This document shows, piece by piece, positions 12,444 through 50,967 of a stretch of DNA of 64,000 nucleotides. Made by a program: the position numbers and the translations under genes. The notes beneath the pieces were generated by a model. It was not told where the DNA came from and did no database searches. It worked only from the letters and a program-made list of their open reading frames with translations. Within the stretch, counting starts at the first letter, position 1, and each line of letters starts with the position of its first letter. Origin of the DNA: Eutrigla gurnardus (taxonomy: Eukaryota; Chordata; Actinopteri; Perciformes; Triglidae); NCBI GenBank assembly GCA_963514095.1, contig OY741282.1:16202921-16266920 (forward strand), read 5' to 3'.

Positions 12444-12658
12444 GTCTCTTGTCAGTGTGAGTGTGTGGTTTGTGGTCCGGGCGGACAGCGTGCTGCGCAG
12501 GTAAACAGCTCATACCTGGAGAGGGAGTGGCCTGGGAGTGGACGCGTTACCTGATTCAGAAGAGCAGACAGGTATGAGATCTGCTGCTGCTTCCCACAGT
12601 CAGCTGGCCCATAGTATGCTCCTCGCTTTCCACACGATCAGGAGGATCACTGATCAGG

Positions 12659-12688
12659 ATGGCCAGTGATTATAACCCGTATTCTAAG
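12659..12688 (+). other. Candidate alternative first exon of myo5b
   Basis: An ATG in fair context (CAGGATGG) opens ten codons reading MASDYNPYSK and stops at a GTAAAG donor in phase 0. This is the same phase and nearly the same length as the canonical myo5b first exon at 14532-14558 (MSVNELYTK). Joining to the exon at 18747 would keep the myosin frame. It could instead belong to an unrelated transcript or be chance. Confidence 0.3.
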
Positions 12689-12809
12689 GTAAAGGTGCTT
12701 TTTATCTTCCTTTCCGTCCTTCACAGCTCTTATCTTCTCTTCAGACGCTTTATCAGCGTTACACAACGCAGTGATAAGACTTCTGGAGGTCGCTAATCGC
12801 TGCTACAGG

Positions 12810-13500
12810 CTATTAACTAGGCAGAGGGGACGTATTTAAACGCTACATGTCTACAGGATAACAGGATTATTAACCAGGCAGAGGGGACCTGGTTAATACG
12901 TTAGATGTCTATAGGATTACAGGATTATTAACCAGGCAGAGGGGATGTATTTAAACGTTACATGTCTACAGGATTACAGGATTATTAACTAGGCAGAGGG
13001 GATGTATTTAAACGTTACACGTCTACAGGATTATTAACCAGGCAGAGGGGAAGCATTTAAACGTTACATGTCTACAGGATTACAGGATTATTAACCAGGC
13101 AGAGGGGACGTATTTAAACGTTACATGTCTACAGGATTACAGGATTATTAACCAGGCAGAGGGGAAGCATTTAAACGTTACATGTCTACAGGATTACAGG
13201 ATTATTAACCAGGCAGAGGGGACGTATTTAAACGTTACATATCTACAGGATTACAGGCTACTAACTAGGCAGAGGGGACGTATTTAAACGTTACACGTCT
13301 ACAGGATTACAGGCTACTAACTAGGCAGAGGGGACGTATTTAAACGTTACACGTCTACAGGATTACAGGATTATTAACCAGGCAGAGGGGAAGCATTTAA
13401 ACGTTACACATCTACAAGATTACAGGATTATTAACCAGGCAGAGGGGAAGCATTTAAACGTTACACTTCTACTGGATTATTAACCAAGCAGAGGGGAAGT
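12810..13500. repeat. 57-bp minisatellite between cfap53 and myo5b
   Basis: About 12 tandem copies of a unit containing TTAACCAGGCAGAGGGGACG, TATTTAAACGTTACATGTC and TACAGGATTACAGGA. Units differ by GACGTATTT versus GAAGCATTT and by presence of the GATTACAG segment, so the array has at least two monomer types. No gene is seen in 12689-14531. Confidence 0.9.
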
Positions 13501-13514
13501 ATTTAAATGTTATA

Positions 13515-13711
13515 CTTCTTTATATATATGTGTGTGTAAATGTACATTATATATATATTTATATATATTAATGTGTGTATACAATGGTTGTTTGTCTCTA
13601 CATGTCGGCCCTGTGATAGACTGGTTACCTGTCCAGGTGAACCCTGCCTTCGCCCAATGACCCAGCCCCCCCCACGACCCTGAATACAGGATAAGCAGTA
13701 GACGATGGATA

Positions 13712-13753
<42 letters not shown>

Positions 13754-13763
13754 TTAATATACA

Positions 13764-13805
<42 letters not shown>

Positions 13806-13927
13806 GTATATATAAATTAATATATATATACACATATATGTATATATTAATATATATATTAATATATTAATATATATACACATATATATACACACACACA
13901 TACATTAATTCATATTTTATATACATA

Positions 13928-13970
<43 letters not shown>

Positions 13971-13975
13971 TATGT
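13515..13975. repeat. AT-rich (TA)n/(TATATTAA)n tracts
   Basis: Several TA-alternating runs interspersed with ATTAATATATA motifs; no coding capacity. A short unique segment at 13580-13700 separates two of the runs. Confidence 0.85.
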
Positions 13976-14079
13976 TAAAAACAAATCAGATGAAGTGAAT
14001 AGTCATGTGACCCGTCGCGTTTATCTGAGGACCGTTTGTGGGGTCTCGACCTTCATGTTGAGAACCGGTGTTGCAGTGC

Positions 14080-14095
14080 TTTGTGCGCGTGCGTA

Positions 14096-14145
<50 letters not shown>

Positions 14146-14531
14146 AACAGTAGGAACAGGAAACAGCCAATCAGATTCCCACTTTGCTGTCCGGAAGTCT
14201 TGATTCTGCAGCCGCTCGTTTTCTTTTATTCGCGGACAGTTTACGTGTTTTTAACGTGTCGGATTAAAGTGTGTTACCACGGAAACAACGCGGGCCAATC
14301 ACCGGCAGGAACTCCCGAGGCTTCACCGAACAAACTCACCGAAACTCCGCCGGGACACCTGTCCGTCGGCTCCGTACCGGGGACACCTGTCCGTCCGTAC
14401 CGGGGACATGTGGACTTAAAGTTGTCTGACGTCTCACCTGGTTTAGGCGAAGAGACTAACGGGACCGGGACGACCATGGGTCGCTAACGAACCGAACCGC
14501 AGGTCGTTTGTTGGTTCGTCGCGGAGCCGCG
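14080..14531 (+). promoter_or_regulatory. GC-rich presumed promoter and 5' UTR of myo5b
   Basis: A GCGCGC to GTGTGT tract (14098-14143) is followed by about 380 bp that is clearly richer in CG dinucleotides than the flanks, running up to the first coding exon. This is the expected appearance of a vertebrate CpG-island promoter. No TATA box is evident close to the start. The transcription start is not determined. Confidence 0.5.
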
Positions 14532-36279
<21,748 letters not shown>

Positions 36280-36642
36280 GCTCTGAGGCCACACCCAGGA
36301 CCCAGACCTCCTCCTGGACTGACCCCTCATCAGGTCTTCCTGAGTCCAGCAGCTGTCCAACACGTCCCGGCACATTCACTCACTTCCTTCATGGGCCTCA
36401 AACGTGTGAACCCCAGCAGGGAGACAGGAAGTGGACAGAGAGGAAGTGGACGTCACTGGCGGAGGGGACAGAAAGACGGAGGTCAGTGAGACGTTCGAGG
36501 ACCGTTGGAGAGAAAAGAGTCTCGGTGCTTTCATGAACATTGTTTGTCTTTTAGTTTCTTCTCTGATCCACTGCTGAACGATGCGTTCAGGGGCCGGTGC
36601 TAAACTCCGACATCCAGCCTTTCAGCATGTTCATGTGATTTT

Positions 36643-36719
<77 letters not shown>

Positions 36720-38017
36720 GTGTGTGTGTGTGTATATATACACACACACACACACATCACAGACGTTTGAGTGTAAATGCATCCAGGAAGTGATGTAGAG
36801 GGGGCGGAGCTCCGGCCATCAGGAAGTGACGGGTCAGTCTGGGTTATTGAAGCTCAGTTTTATTCAATCAAAAGTAATCAATCAACGTTTCGCTGCTTTA
36901 ATTTTGTCTCTTAATTATTATTATTATTAATTATTTGCCTTTTTCTGTTTATTTTTTCTTCTTTAACTCTTCAATGATCATATCAGTTTAATTACACACT
37001 AGTTATGAACTCACTAATTGTAAACTCACTAATTTTAGATAAACTGAAGGTTGACTGCAAAGTGTTTTAAATGTGGGACTCTGAGTTCATACAAAAATAA
37101 TTAATTTATATTTTCATAAGACTTCAGCAGCGTCACATTTAACATATTTACATATTTAACATCAGTTTTGTAAAATACCTCTTCAGATAAATGTTCTCTC
37201 TCAAAGTGACTTCCTGTATTTCTACGAATATATTCTGGAAATGAAGAAACGTTTAACTTTCCTGATTTGATGTTCTGAATGGTCACGTTTTCATCTTCAG
37301 ACGATAAATAAATACTTTGTTTTTCCAGCAAAGGCAGAATTCTACAGTTTCATTAAAGAGTTTTCTTCTAATATTGTTGTTTCGACTTTAATTGTTCTCA
37401 GTTTAGTTTCTTTGATTATAAATTAATTATGAGTCTGAACATCTCAGCGATGTTAAACATTTGAAAAGGGAACCAATAGAAATGAACTAAAGTCGGATGA
37501 CATCACACTGATGACATCACACTGAGGTTTGATGCAGCCCCCCCCCCCCCCCCCCCCCCCCCCGGCATCAAACCAGACCTCCTGCTGTGTCCTGGATGTA
37601 CTTTGTCACATGGAGCCTCGTGTGTGACATCACAGGTGGAGGCGTCGCCGTGACGGCGTGTGAGCGTGGCAAGGAGACGATTCCCACAGACGCTCTGTCG
37701 GTTGGTCCAGCTGTCTGTGGTTTTCCAGCTAAAGACCAGCTGTCTGACATTAATAAACTATGTCATCGTGTGGTCATGTGATCATGTGATCATATCATCA
37801 TGTGATCGTGGAGCTGCTTCTTTGTTTTTTAAGGATGAACTCTGAAGGAAAAGGATGTGGCGATGAGTCTTTTCTGTCTGGATGCCTGTCTGTCTGCCTG
37901 CCTGTCTGTCTGTCTACCTGCCTCTTCAAAGCAGTTCAGTTTAACTTCAGATAACTCGTCAACATGATTCTGTGGTTTCATGTCGAGGTGGAGACGGAAA
38001 TACACTTCTGCTAGTAA

Positions 38018-38128
<111 letters not shown>

Positions 38129-38644
38129 TGTTTAACTTTACAAACTCACATAAAACTATTATAATTAGCATCGTTAGCAGCAGCTCAGGGTTCAGGGAAT
38201 CAAACCGCCAACCTTGTGGTTAACGGACGACTCGCTACACTACAGGATCTGTCAATCAAAGCCAGTCTGAGCCCGCCCCCACAGTCCTGACCAATCAGGT
38301 AAGTGCAACAATTCAGATATTTAATATTCGTGAGCTGCTTATATTTGAGCTCAGTGTTATTATCATTATTATTATAATTATGTTGTTACTTCAGTAGAGT
38401 TTTGCGTCTCTGTTGCTAGGCGATATATTCATGAACATATACATAAAAGATGCACTGAGAGACGTGTTCCATGGGGTCTCTGGTACAAGTACAACGTGTA
38501 CTGTGTACTGTGTGTGTACTGTGTGTACCCACCAGGATCCAGAACCACAGCAGAGTAAACAGGTGGCTCATCAGATTCCATCAGCGGCGGCGAGGCAGGA
38601 AACCACAGCGGAGTGTTTGTGAGTCGTGGTTTCATCGAGGCGGA

Positions 38645-38890
38645 GTTCTGAACCCTCAACACTCTGTTTACTGAAGACCTGCACCAGGTCTGACACGGTC
38701 TCATCCAGATCTGAACCCTCAACACTCTGTTCACTGAAGACCTGCACCAGGTCTGACACGGTCTCATCCAGATCTGAACCCTCAACACTCTGTTCACTGA
38801 AGACTTGCACCACGTCTGACACGGTCTCATCCAGATCTGAAACCTCAACACTCTGTTTACTGAAGACCTGCACCAGGTCTGACGCTGTCT
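38645..38890. repeat. 63-bp tandem repeat, four units
   Basis: Each unit carries CTGAACCCTCAACACTCTGT, TCACTGAAGACCTGCACCAG and GTCTGACACGGTCTCATCCA. The period is divisible by three, which keeps frames open; no other coding signal is present. Confidence 0.9.
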
Positions 38891-40294
38891 CATGCTCTTA
38901 TGCGGTCAGAGGGGTCCACCAACACAGGACCTGGACCACCAGACCCTGTTGGGCACGGCGCGTGTTGAGATGAGGTTTTGGTGAACAAGCTGAGAGGTTT
39001 CAGCGTCTAAAGCTGCCGGCGGTGTTGCAGCGTGATTTCGTATATTTAAATTATATTTGTTTTGTTCAGCAGTTAATTTGTCTTTGACATCACAGGATGA
39101 AGACCATGGACGTGACTGAAAGCTCTTACTAGATAGTGTCTCAACATTCTGACGACATCTTCACATCATCACGTGTGATGTCATAATGACTCACTGCTCG
39201 TCTTCTTGCTGACTGTCTTACTTCCTGCCTCAGACTTCCTGCAGGGACAGACGCATCAGCGCAGGGCGGCATGCTCTGCACCATCATTTCCCAGCATGCC
39301 CTGCTCCACAACATAAAGCACATTCCTGAGCCTTGAAACTATCTAAAGCAGTGAGCGAAGGAAATGGAAACACATGAGAAACTACAAACTCAGAGACGCT
39401 GATCAGAGAAGAACAGGAAGGAAAACCAGTTAGACACACTGGTTCAGAAACCAGTTAGACACACTGGTGCAGAAACCAGTTAGAGAGAAACCAGTTAGAC
39501 ACACTGGTGCAGAAACCAGTTAGAGAGAAACCAGTTAGACACTGGTGCAGAAACCAGTTGGAGAGAAACCAGTTAGACACAAACTGGCCGGGTTTGAAAC
39601 CAGCCTGGCACACCCAGGAAGTGGTTTGTTGGTTACGGGTTAGATTCTGTGCTTCGTGTCTGCTGATTGGCCGAGAGGCTGTGACATCACAGCTCTTGTC
39701 TTCGTAAACATGCAGATGAATAAAGATGTGAAAGATAAGAACGACAAGAAAGAGAAAAACGGCCGTTTGGTCTCAGTCCAGTTGACAGATGACATCAGCA
39801 GGATGACATCAGCAGGAATAAAGATGAGTCATCACTTTTAGTTGTAACATCATCATCAACGTGATGATTCATTACCAGTCTCTCCAGACCAGAGGACCTG
39901 TAGAGACCAGAGGACCTGATCAGGTAGAGACCAGAGGACCTGTAGAGACCAGAGGATCTACCTGATCAGGTGCTGGTTGCTGCACCAAAAACCAAAACTA
40001 AGAGCTAAAAGAGGCTGAAAAGAGAAACCTGAGAGACAGTCACCATGGTTACAGTGAGCCAGTAGACTGACCCCCCCTTAGCACATCCAGGTCTCATTAT
40101 GGACCAATCACAGAGGACTCTGGTGTAGAAGTTGTTTACAGTGAAGAAGATTCCTCTGAACACGAGCTGCCGTGTGCTTCCTGACTGACTCCTCCTCCTT
40201 CCTCTCTGCTGGCCACGCCCCCTTCCTGCCCCCCGGCGGTGAAGAGAGCGGCGGCGGCGGTGTGGTGGTGAGTTCACGTCTGCAGCTGGAGGAG

Positions 40295-40330
40295 ATGCTG
40301 TACGGCTGCCGGGTCGCCGCGATGCTGCCA

Positions 40331-40363
<33 letters not shown>

Positions 40364-40501
40364 GCAGAGACCGGAGCTCAGAGTGGAGATGGAGACTCTG
40401 GTGAGACTTCATCACATCAACATCTAAATATACTTTCATAACTCTCAACACATCTGAATGAATCATTACACCTGAGCTCAGGTGAGGCAAACTCCTGACT
40501 C

Positions 40502-40537
<36 letters not shown>

Positions 40538-40985
40538 AATCAGAATAATACTCTAGTTCAGACAGGATTACACGACATCACTGACACATTCATGTTTGAT
40601 CATAGCACTGTTGTTCTTAAGGTATGTTTGCTGAACAGCTACTACTTCAGACGAGGATCTAACACTTGTTTTTATTTTTAGCTCTTACTTTATCGGCAAT
40701 GATATGTTGTGCTTTCTTTCTTTTGACAAATGTACTTATTGTAAGTCGCCTTGGACAAAAGCCTCTGCTAAATGCCCTAAATGTAAATGTAGATGTTCTG
40801 GAGAAGAAAATAAAGCAACATGAAATAAACTAATAATATAATGACAACGTTATAATTTACTTCTATATTCTTTCTACTGACTGAAAACAAAGTTTATCTG
40901 GATTAAGAGAAGTTTTAACTTGCTTTTTTTGTGCCGATGATCTTGTAAAGCAATTTTAACCAAAGTTAAAAAGTTGCTTCAAGTC

Positions 40986-41047
<62 letters not shown>

Positions 41048-44000
41048 TCAATGTGTTATGTGGATCCTCTTTAAGCATTATCTAGTTTTACTAAATTAAT
41101 ATATGTTTTATATAATAGTTTTCAGCATCTGATATTATTGCTATTGATATTATTATCGATGAAAAAGATTAGTTGATGTCAGCAGTTTGATCATTTCCAC
41201 TCGGATCCAGACTCGCAAACCTGCGATCTGTTGCTTTCATGTCTCTCAGCACTAAAACAACGTAGCTGCGAAGTTTGTTTTGTTGTTTAAACTTAACGTT
41301 GGTTTTGTTGTTAAAAAGTAACGTTGGTTTTGTTGTTAAACTTGACGTTGGTTTTGTTGTTAAAAAGTAACGTTAGTTTTGTTGTTTAAACTTAATGTTG
41401 GTTTTGTTGTTAAACTTAACGTTGGTTTTGTCATTTAAACTTAACGTTAGTTGTGTTTTCTAAAGCTAACGGTTTTGTCGTTTAAAGCTCACGTTGGTTT
41501 GTTGTCTAAAGCTAACGTTAGTTTTGTTTTCTAAAGCTAACTTTTTTTTCGTTTAAAGCTAACGTTGATTTGTTGTTTAAAGCTAACATTGGTTTGTTGT
41601 TTAAAGCTAACGTTGGTTTGTTGTCTAAAGCTAACGTTGATTTGTTGTTTAAAGCTAACGTTGGTTTGTCGTCGACAGAAGAAAAGAAAAATATTATTTT
41701 GAACACAAAAAAGAGGAACGTTCATGTCTGTGAACACGAATCAGTAGATTTCAATTTGGTGAGACTTTGTTATTAGAATACATAATATATCTAAAGTATA
41801 TTATGATGATAAAAGGTCTAATTTTGTGCTTTTACTTAGTAGTACTTGTAACAGAGTACTTTACCATGTAGTATGGTTGCTGAAGCGTTGATGTAGCGTA
41901 ATGCGAGTGTTTCCTGTCAGAGCCCAGAATCAGCTGCAGCTCCCACATCCTGACGACAGGAAGCAGTCTGAGCTGTCAGCTGGTCTTGGGACGCCACGGC
42001 GACGACGACGACGAAGACGACGACGGTGTCGAGAAAATGGAAGTGTGGTAAAACATTCAATCCTTCACTCCCAGACTAACGCATCAGCTGCATTCTGGGA
42101 AGTTGAGTTCATGACAGCCTTCTGTCCACAGCTACAACGACTACAGTAAAGGCAAGAGGATGTGTCTGGAGGTCTTCGGGGACACAATTACAGATCTGAA
42201 TCCTGTAGTCCACTTCAATGTGACCGTCTATATGAAGAGAGGAGGCCGCATCTCCACCACAGACCTGGACCTGACCCAGATCGGTAAATCCTCCTGCAGC
42301 TCACGTCTGTATTGAGGGAAACGTACTGTGTTGTTCTTGACACAAACTAGTTTCATAGAGTCCTAGTAGTCCATGTGGGGGGGCGTCTGGGTGGAGGAGC
42401 TTTGGGTCCAAAAACACAGGACTTTCACCAGGAGACCTATGTTACTGTCCCGTTAGAACCAGGTTGTTTAGGTGTTTTTTGTTGTTTTAATTTCCACCCT
42501 CACTGTTTGGCCAAGTACGCATTCCCATTCAAATCAACATAGCAGACCACGATCAGTGGACACGCAGTGACACATTCAAACAGTGGAATTAGCACAGTAG
42601 CTAGCTAGCTAGTGGACATCTTACTAGTTAGCTAGCTTGCTAATTCTGTCATTCTTTAAATCTACACTGGTTACAGGAAATGAGTCGAGCAGCAGAGCTG
42701 AGTCTAATGGTTCCTCCACCGTACTCGAGAAGGACTAGCTCCCTAGCTAAGTAGCTACATAGATACTTAGATACCGAGCTACATAGATACCTAGATACCG
42801 AGCTACATAGATACCTAGCTCAGTAGCTACATAGATACATAGATACCTAGATACCGAGCTCCAGCTTATCTCCAGTATTTCCGTAGTAGTCTCTCTATAC
42901 AGTGTGGAGGGTTTTTATGAAGACTGTTCTGTGTCCCTGCAGTTAAACCGTGGAGTCCTCAGGTGAAGAACGTCACCGTTCAACCCGACCAGGTTATGAT
43001 CTGGGTTCAGACTCCGTACCACAAAGAGTACCTGACGGTGGACAATCAGCTGTTCCAGCTGCTCATCTGGACGGCGGGCAGCACCATGGTGACCTCCTCC
43101 TCCTTGTAGCTTCACTTGTCACGTTCCACCTCTGACCATGTTGAGCAACGCCTGACTTTGTTTTTCCTGCTTGACGTCAGACTCAGAATATCTCCTCGGA
43201 CGTTCTGCAGATCTACATGGAGCACCTCAGGGAACACGCCGAGTACCACGTCAGAGTGCGAGCGCTGCCGGTTCAGGGTATGAAGGGCAGCTGGAGCGAC
43301 TGGAGCGACACGGTCACCTTCTTCACCCCCGCCGGTGAGAACCAGTCCGCTACACCTCTGGGACCCAAGAGTGTCCAGTTTTACTTATTTAGCAGCTGGC
43401 TAGTTAGCTGGTTAGCATGCTAATTCCATGCTACAATGACAGAACATGAAAGGCAGCACATAGTTTAACATGAAGCTGGACTTTACTGGTTTACCGTTTA
43501 TGTTGAACCTTTACATAAGCGGATGCTAATCGCTATGCTAAATACTATGTTCTACAATAGTAGCAACTTTGTTCTGGAAATGACCAAAGATAAAATGTGA
43601 GATAAATAAACAATGTGGCACCAAAATACAGGGTCATGATGACGACTTCAAAGTAAGTCGGTCCTCAACAAAAAAGTCAGTCATATTAATTACACAATAT
43701 GTCGAATATTAGTTAGTTAGGTTCCTGTTTAAAAGACAGAGATGAACTTCGGTAACTTTGTCTTCTGTTTGCTTCCAGAAAAAAAAGTGCCTGAACGTCG
43801 GGACACGGATGAACGCTGGGAGACGTACACGCTCATTGTGTGTCTCGCCTTTTTGGTGGTGGTGGTGGTGCCTTCAAGTGTTGTTTTCCTTTGGAAAAAC
43901 AAGTACGTCTCTGCTCACTTGCCAGAACATCGGTGCGTTTCCACATCTGACCATCTGCTGATGTTCGTTTCCTCTTTCATTGACAGAATATTTCGCTACA

Positions 44001-44613
44001 TGTGGCCGAGCATCCCGCATCCCAAACACACACTGGTGCACATCTGCAAACCCAACAAGGTGAGTCCCGTCAGTTTGAGACCAGAGAACCAGCAGTCTCT
44101 AGTGGCAGGAACTAGCTGTTCGCTTTAGACAACAAACCAACGTTAGCTTCAGACGACATGAAGAAGTGTTCGTCCTGCTGATCTTCTCTGGAGGAAGATA
44201 TTTGGATGTTTAAATGTAACTTGAATGAAACGGTAGATTATGTGATGGTCTTGCAGGGCCTCCTTCTGAACCTCCACCCTGAGGTGTTCAGTTCCCTGAA
44301 AGTGGATCAAACAGAGAAGCAGCCGTGTGAGGAAACGGACCAGTCGGCGGGTGCAGAGCCGGATCCCTCCTGCTCCACCCAGACCTCTGACTGCTCCAGA
44401 AGCACCACCAGCACCGAGGAGTTGGAGCTGTCCACCCTGTTGAGCAGGAGCTCTGCCGATGGGGGGGACAGCCTCCAGAGCACCAGCCCGTCCCCCATGG
44501 AGGTCCCGGGGCTCGGGGAGAGACCACTGACCCCTCAGCCTGAATGCAGCAGCAGCGCGGGGAATGAGGGAGAGGCCTACGTCACCATGTCCAGTTTCTA
44601 TCAGGTCAAATAG
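40295..44613 (+). CDS. il7r: Interleukin-7 receptor subunit alpha
   Basis: Type I cytokine receptor that pairs with the common gamma chain (IL-7) and in mammals also CRLF2 (TSLP) to drive lymphocyte survival through JAK1/JAK3-STAT5. Exons: 40295-40400, 41921-42047, 42132-42283, 42943-43088, 43181-43334, 43779-43902, 43987-44059, 44257-44613; 412 aa (human 459). Leucine-rich signal peptide ([18 protein letters not shown]). WSXWS motif as WSDWSD in exon 5. One membrane segment in exon 6 (LIVCLAFLVVVVVPSSVVFL). Box 1 as WPSIPHPKHTL. The C-terminal YVTMSSFYQ is the conserved tyrosine site for STAT5/PI3K. An in-frame ATG also exists 27 bp downstream of 40295. Exon 2 contains an acidic run encoded by GAC repeats. 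In mammals IL7R also neighbours CAPSL. Confidence 0.95.
40503..40536. repeat. (ATT)n microsatellite, il7r intron 1
   Basis: Perfect trinucleotide tract; a second longer (ATT)n run lies at 40985-41046. Confidence 0.95.
40600..40797 (+). mobile_element. L2-type LINE 3' tail fragment, il7r intron 1
   Basis: Ends with TTGACAAATGTACTTATTG, TAAGTCGCC, GGACAAAAGCCTCTGCTAAATG and a terminal ATGTAAATGTA repeat. This is the plus-orientation version of the tail at 28431-28500. Only the 3' untranslated end is present. Confidence 0.75.
41275..41680. repeat. 24-bp minisatellite family C, reverse orientation (il7r intron 1)
   Basis: Units such as TTTAAAGCTAACGTTGGTTTG and degenerate TAAACTTAACGTTGGTTTTG ones. 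They are the reverse complement of the array at 45185-46440. The array ends about 240 bp before il7r exon 2. Confidence 0.85.
43365..43560 (+). repeat. Dispersed repeat family B, copy 3 (il7r intron 5)
   Basis: Contains CAGTTTTACTTATTTAGCAG, CTGGCTAGTTAGCTGGTTAGC and GAAGCTGGACTTTACTGG, aligned with the copies in myo5b introns 13 and 36. Confidence 0.65.
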
Positions 44614-44681
44614 GCCCAGGAGGAAGAGGACCACCACACAAACAGGACCAGATCATTCATCAGAAGTCCTGGAAGTCCCAA

Positions 44682-44687
44682 AATAAA
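44682..44687 (+). terminator. Polyadenylation signal of il7r
   Basis: AATAAA lies 69 bp after the il7r stop codon. It is the nearest canonical signal and would give a short 3' UTR; the 24-bp array beyond 45185 would then be outside the transcript. Confidence 0.55.
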
Positions 44688-45184
44688 ACGACGAGTGGAG
44701 GAAGGTTCCACTTCAACCTTTTTCTCCATTGCATTCTGTTCCCATGAAACCTCCGCGGAGCAGAAATGAGATAAAGAGCTTTTTTATTCTCGCGTCCAGA
44801 AAGCAACGTTAGCAGTTAGCTAAATGTCGGCTGATGACCCCGGAGGCAACGAAATGTAGCTTTTTGTGTATTTGTATTATTTTTGTTGCCATATGATTCT
44901 ACGAAGTATATTTCCATCCCGTCTCATACATTGTATACTGACAAAAACCTCCTCCAGTCGCTTTAGAGGGCCCACCAGCATTAATGCCGGTTTAACCACA
45001 GATCACAGAAATCTGGACCTGGTCCTCTCAGGAAGTTCTGGATTCATACAGATGGGTGACTAATGTAAAGCTTCCAGCTTCAGTTCTCTTGCAGCCTTCA
45101 AACCCCCTAAAAGACCCCTGAGAACCTCCTCAAGAACCAGGAGAACCACGTTATAATTCTCCAGAACCTCCTCAAGAACCTGGA

Positions 45185-46440
45185 GAACCACGTTAGCTTT
45201 AGACGACAAACCAACGTTAGCTTTAGACGACAAACCTACGTTAGCTTTAGACGACAAACCTACGTTAGCTTTAGACGACAAACCAACATTAGCTTTAGAC
45301 GATAAACCAACGTTAGCTTTAGACAACAAACCAATGTTAGCTTGAGACGACAAACCTACGTTTGCCTTAGACGACAAACCGACGTTAGCTTTAGACAACA
45401 AACCAACGTTAGCTTTAGACGACAAACCGTTAGCTTTAGACGACAAACCAACTTTAGCTTTAGACAACAAACCTACCTTAGCTTTAGAAAACAAACCAAG
45501 GTTAGCTTTAGACGACAAACCTATGTTACCTTTAAACAACAAACCAACGCTAGCCGTAGACAACAAACCAACGTTAGCTTTAGACGACAAACCTACATTA
45601 AGTTTAAACAACAAACCAACGTTAGCTTTAGACAACAAACCGTTAGCTTTAGACGACAAACCTACATTAACTTTAAACAACAAACCAACGTTAGCTTTAG
45701 ACAACAAACCAACGTCAGCTTTAGACAACAAACCTACGTTAACTTTAAACAACAAACCAATGTTAGCTTTAGACAACAAACCAACGTTAGCTTTAGACGA
45801 CAAACCTACGTTAACTTTAAACAACAAACCAACGTTAGCTTTAGACAACAAACCTACGTTAACTTTAAATAACAAACCAACGTTAGCTTTAGACAACAAA
45901 CCAACGTTAGCTTTAGACGACAAACCGTTAGCTTTAGACGACAAACCAACTTTAGCTTTAGACAACAAACCTACCTTAGCTTTAGAAAACAAACCAAGGT
46001 TAGCTTTAGACGACAAACCTACGTTACCTTTAAACAACAAACCAACGCTAGCCGTAGACAACAAACCAACGTTAGCTTTAGACGACAAACCTACATTAAG
46101 TTTAAACAACAAACCAACGTTAGCTTTAGACAACAAACCAACGTCAGCTTTAGACAACAAACCTACGTTAACTTTAAACAACAAACCAATGTTAGCTTTA
46201 GACAACAAACCAACGTTAGCTTTAGACGACAAACCTACGTTAACTTTAAACAACAAACCAACGTTAGCTTTAGACAACAAACCTACGTTAACTTTAAATA
46301 ACAAACCAACGTTAGCTTTAGACAACAAACCAACGTTAGCTTTAGACGACAAACCTACGTTAACTTTAACAACAAACCAACGTTAGCTTTAGACAACAAC
46401 CCAACGTTGGCTTTAGACAATAACCGAATGTTAGCTGTAG
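45185..46440. repeat. 24-bp minisatellite family C with higher-order repeat
   Basis: About 52 units built on ACGTTAGCTTTAGACGACAA plus ACCT, with GACAAC and TTAAC variants. Distinctive variant runs (TTACCTTTAAACAAC followed by CGCTAGCCGTAGAC) occur near 45526 and again near 46024, showing a higher-order period of about 498 bp. Because 24 is divisible by three, both strands have frames of more than 280 codons. I regard these as artefacts. The array lies between the convergent genes il7r and capsl. Confidence 0.95.
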
Positions 46441-47074
46441 TTAGATTCCTGTGTTCACCATGACAAAGGATCCTAATTGACGTTGTTTGAGTGCTGAGAG
46501 ACCTGGAAACAGGAAGAAGTAGATGTCGTGACGACTTCCTGCATTGGTCACCCTTTGTACGATGTCGGAGCTGAGACTCCTTTAGAAGAACCGCTGCTCG
46601 TATCTAAACTTCCAACGTTAAAGTAGAACGGGTTCATCCCGCAGGTGGACCCGACTCTTCGTCATGACGATCACACAGGTGAGATGTGTTGCCGCGGCGA
46701 CTTGACGCCACCGTTTTCTCTTGACACAATGCTGCTTCCATATTTATCTGACACAACGTACACCTCACGTTTACATACACAGAATGTAGCTTTATTTCCT
46801 CCAGAGTACACTGTAGCTCCTAAATGCCCTGTACACACGTGTATACATTCCATATAAACATATATGTATGTCTGATTGTACCTGTTACCACATTTGTCTA
46901 AACAGTGTTTTGTATTTAATCCTCTGGTTGTCGACGTTCATTAAATCTGAATATTATTAAAATCACACTGTTGCCTTGTTTTGAAAACACAGACGGCATC
47001 AAACACTCATTTACAGAGACCAGATCTTCTGAAGATGATGATGATGATGGTGATGATGGTGAGGCTCCTTTATC

Positions 47075-50967
<3,893 letters not shown>

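Noticed and set aside
38645..38890. Regularly spaced repeats that could suggest a CRISPR-like array
   Set aside because: Units are contiguous 63-bp tandem copies without unique spacers, in a vertebrate genome.
40172..40294. An upstream in-frame start for il7r at 40172
   Set aside because: It would put about 41 hydrophilic residues before the leucine-rich signal peptide, which should be N-terminal.
45060..46386. Frames of 430 codons (minus) and 287 codons (plus) with KANVGLL- or NKPTLAL-type repeats
   Set aside because: They arise because the 24-bp minisatellite period is a multiple of three; frames are open on both strands and in more than one register, with no splice or start context and no known family.
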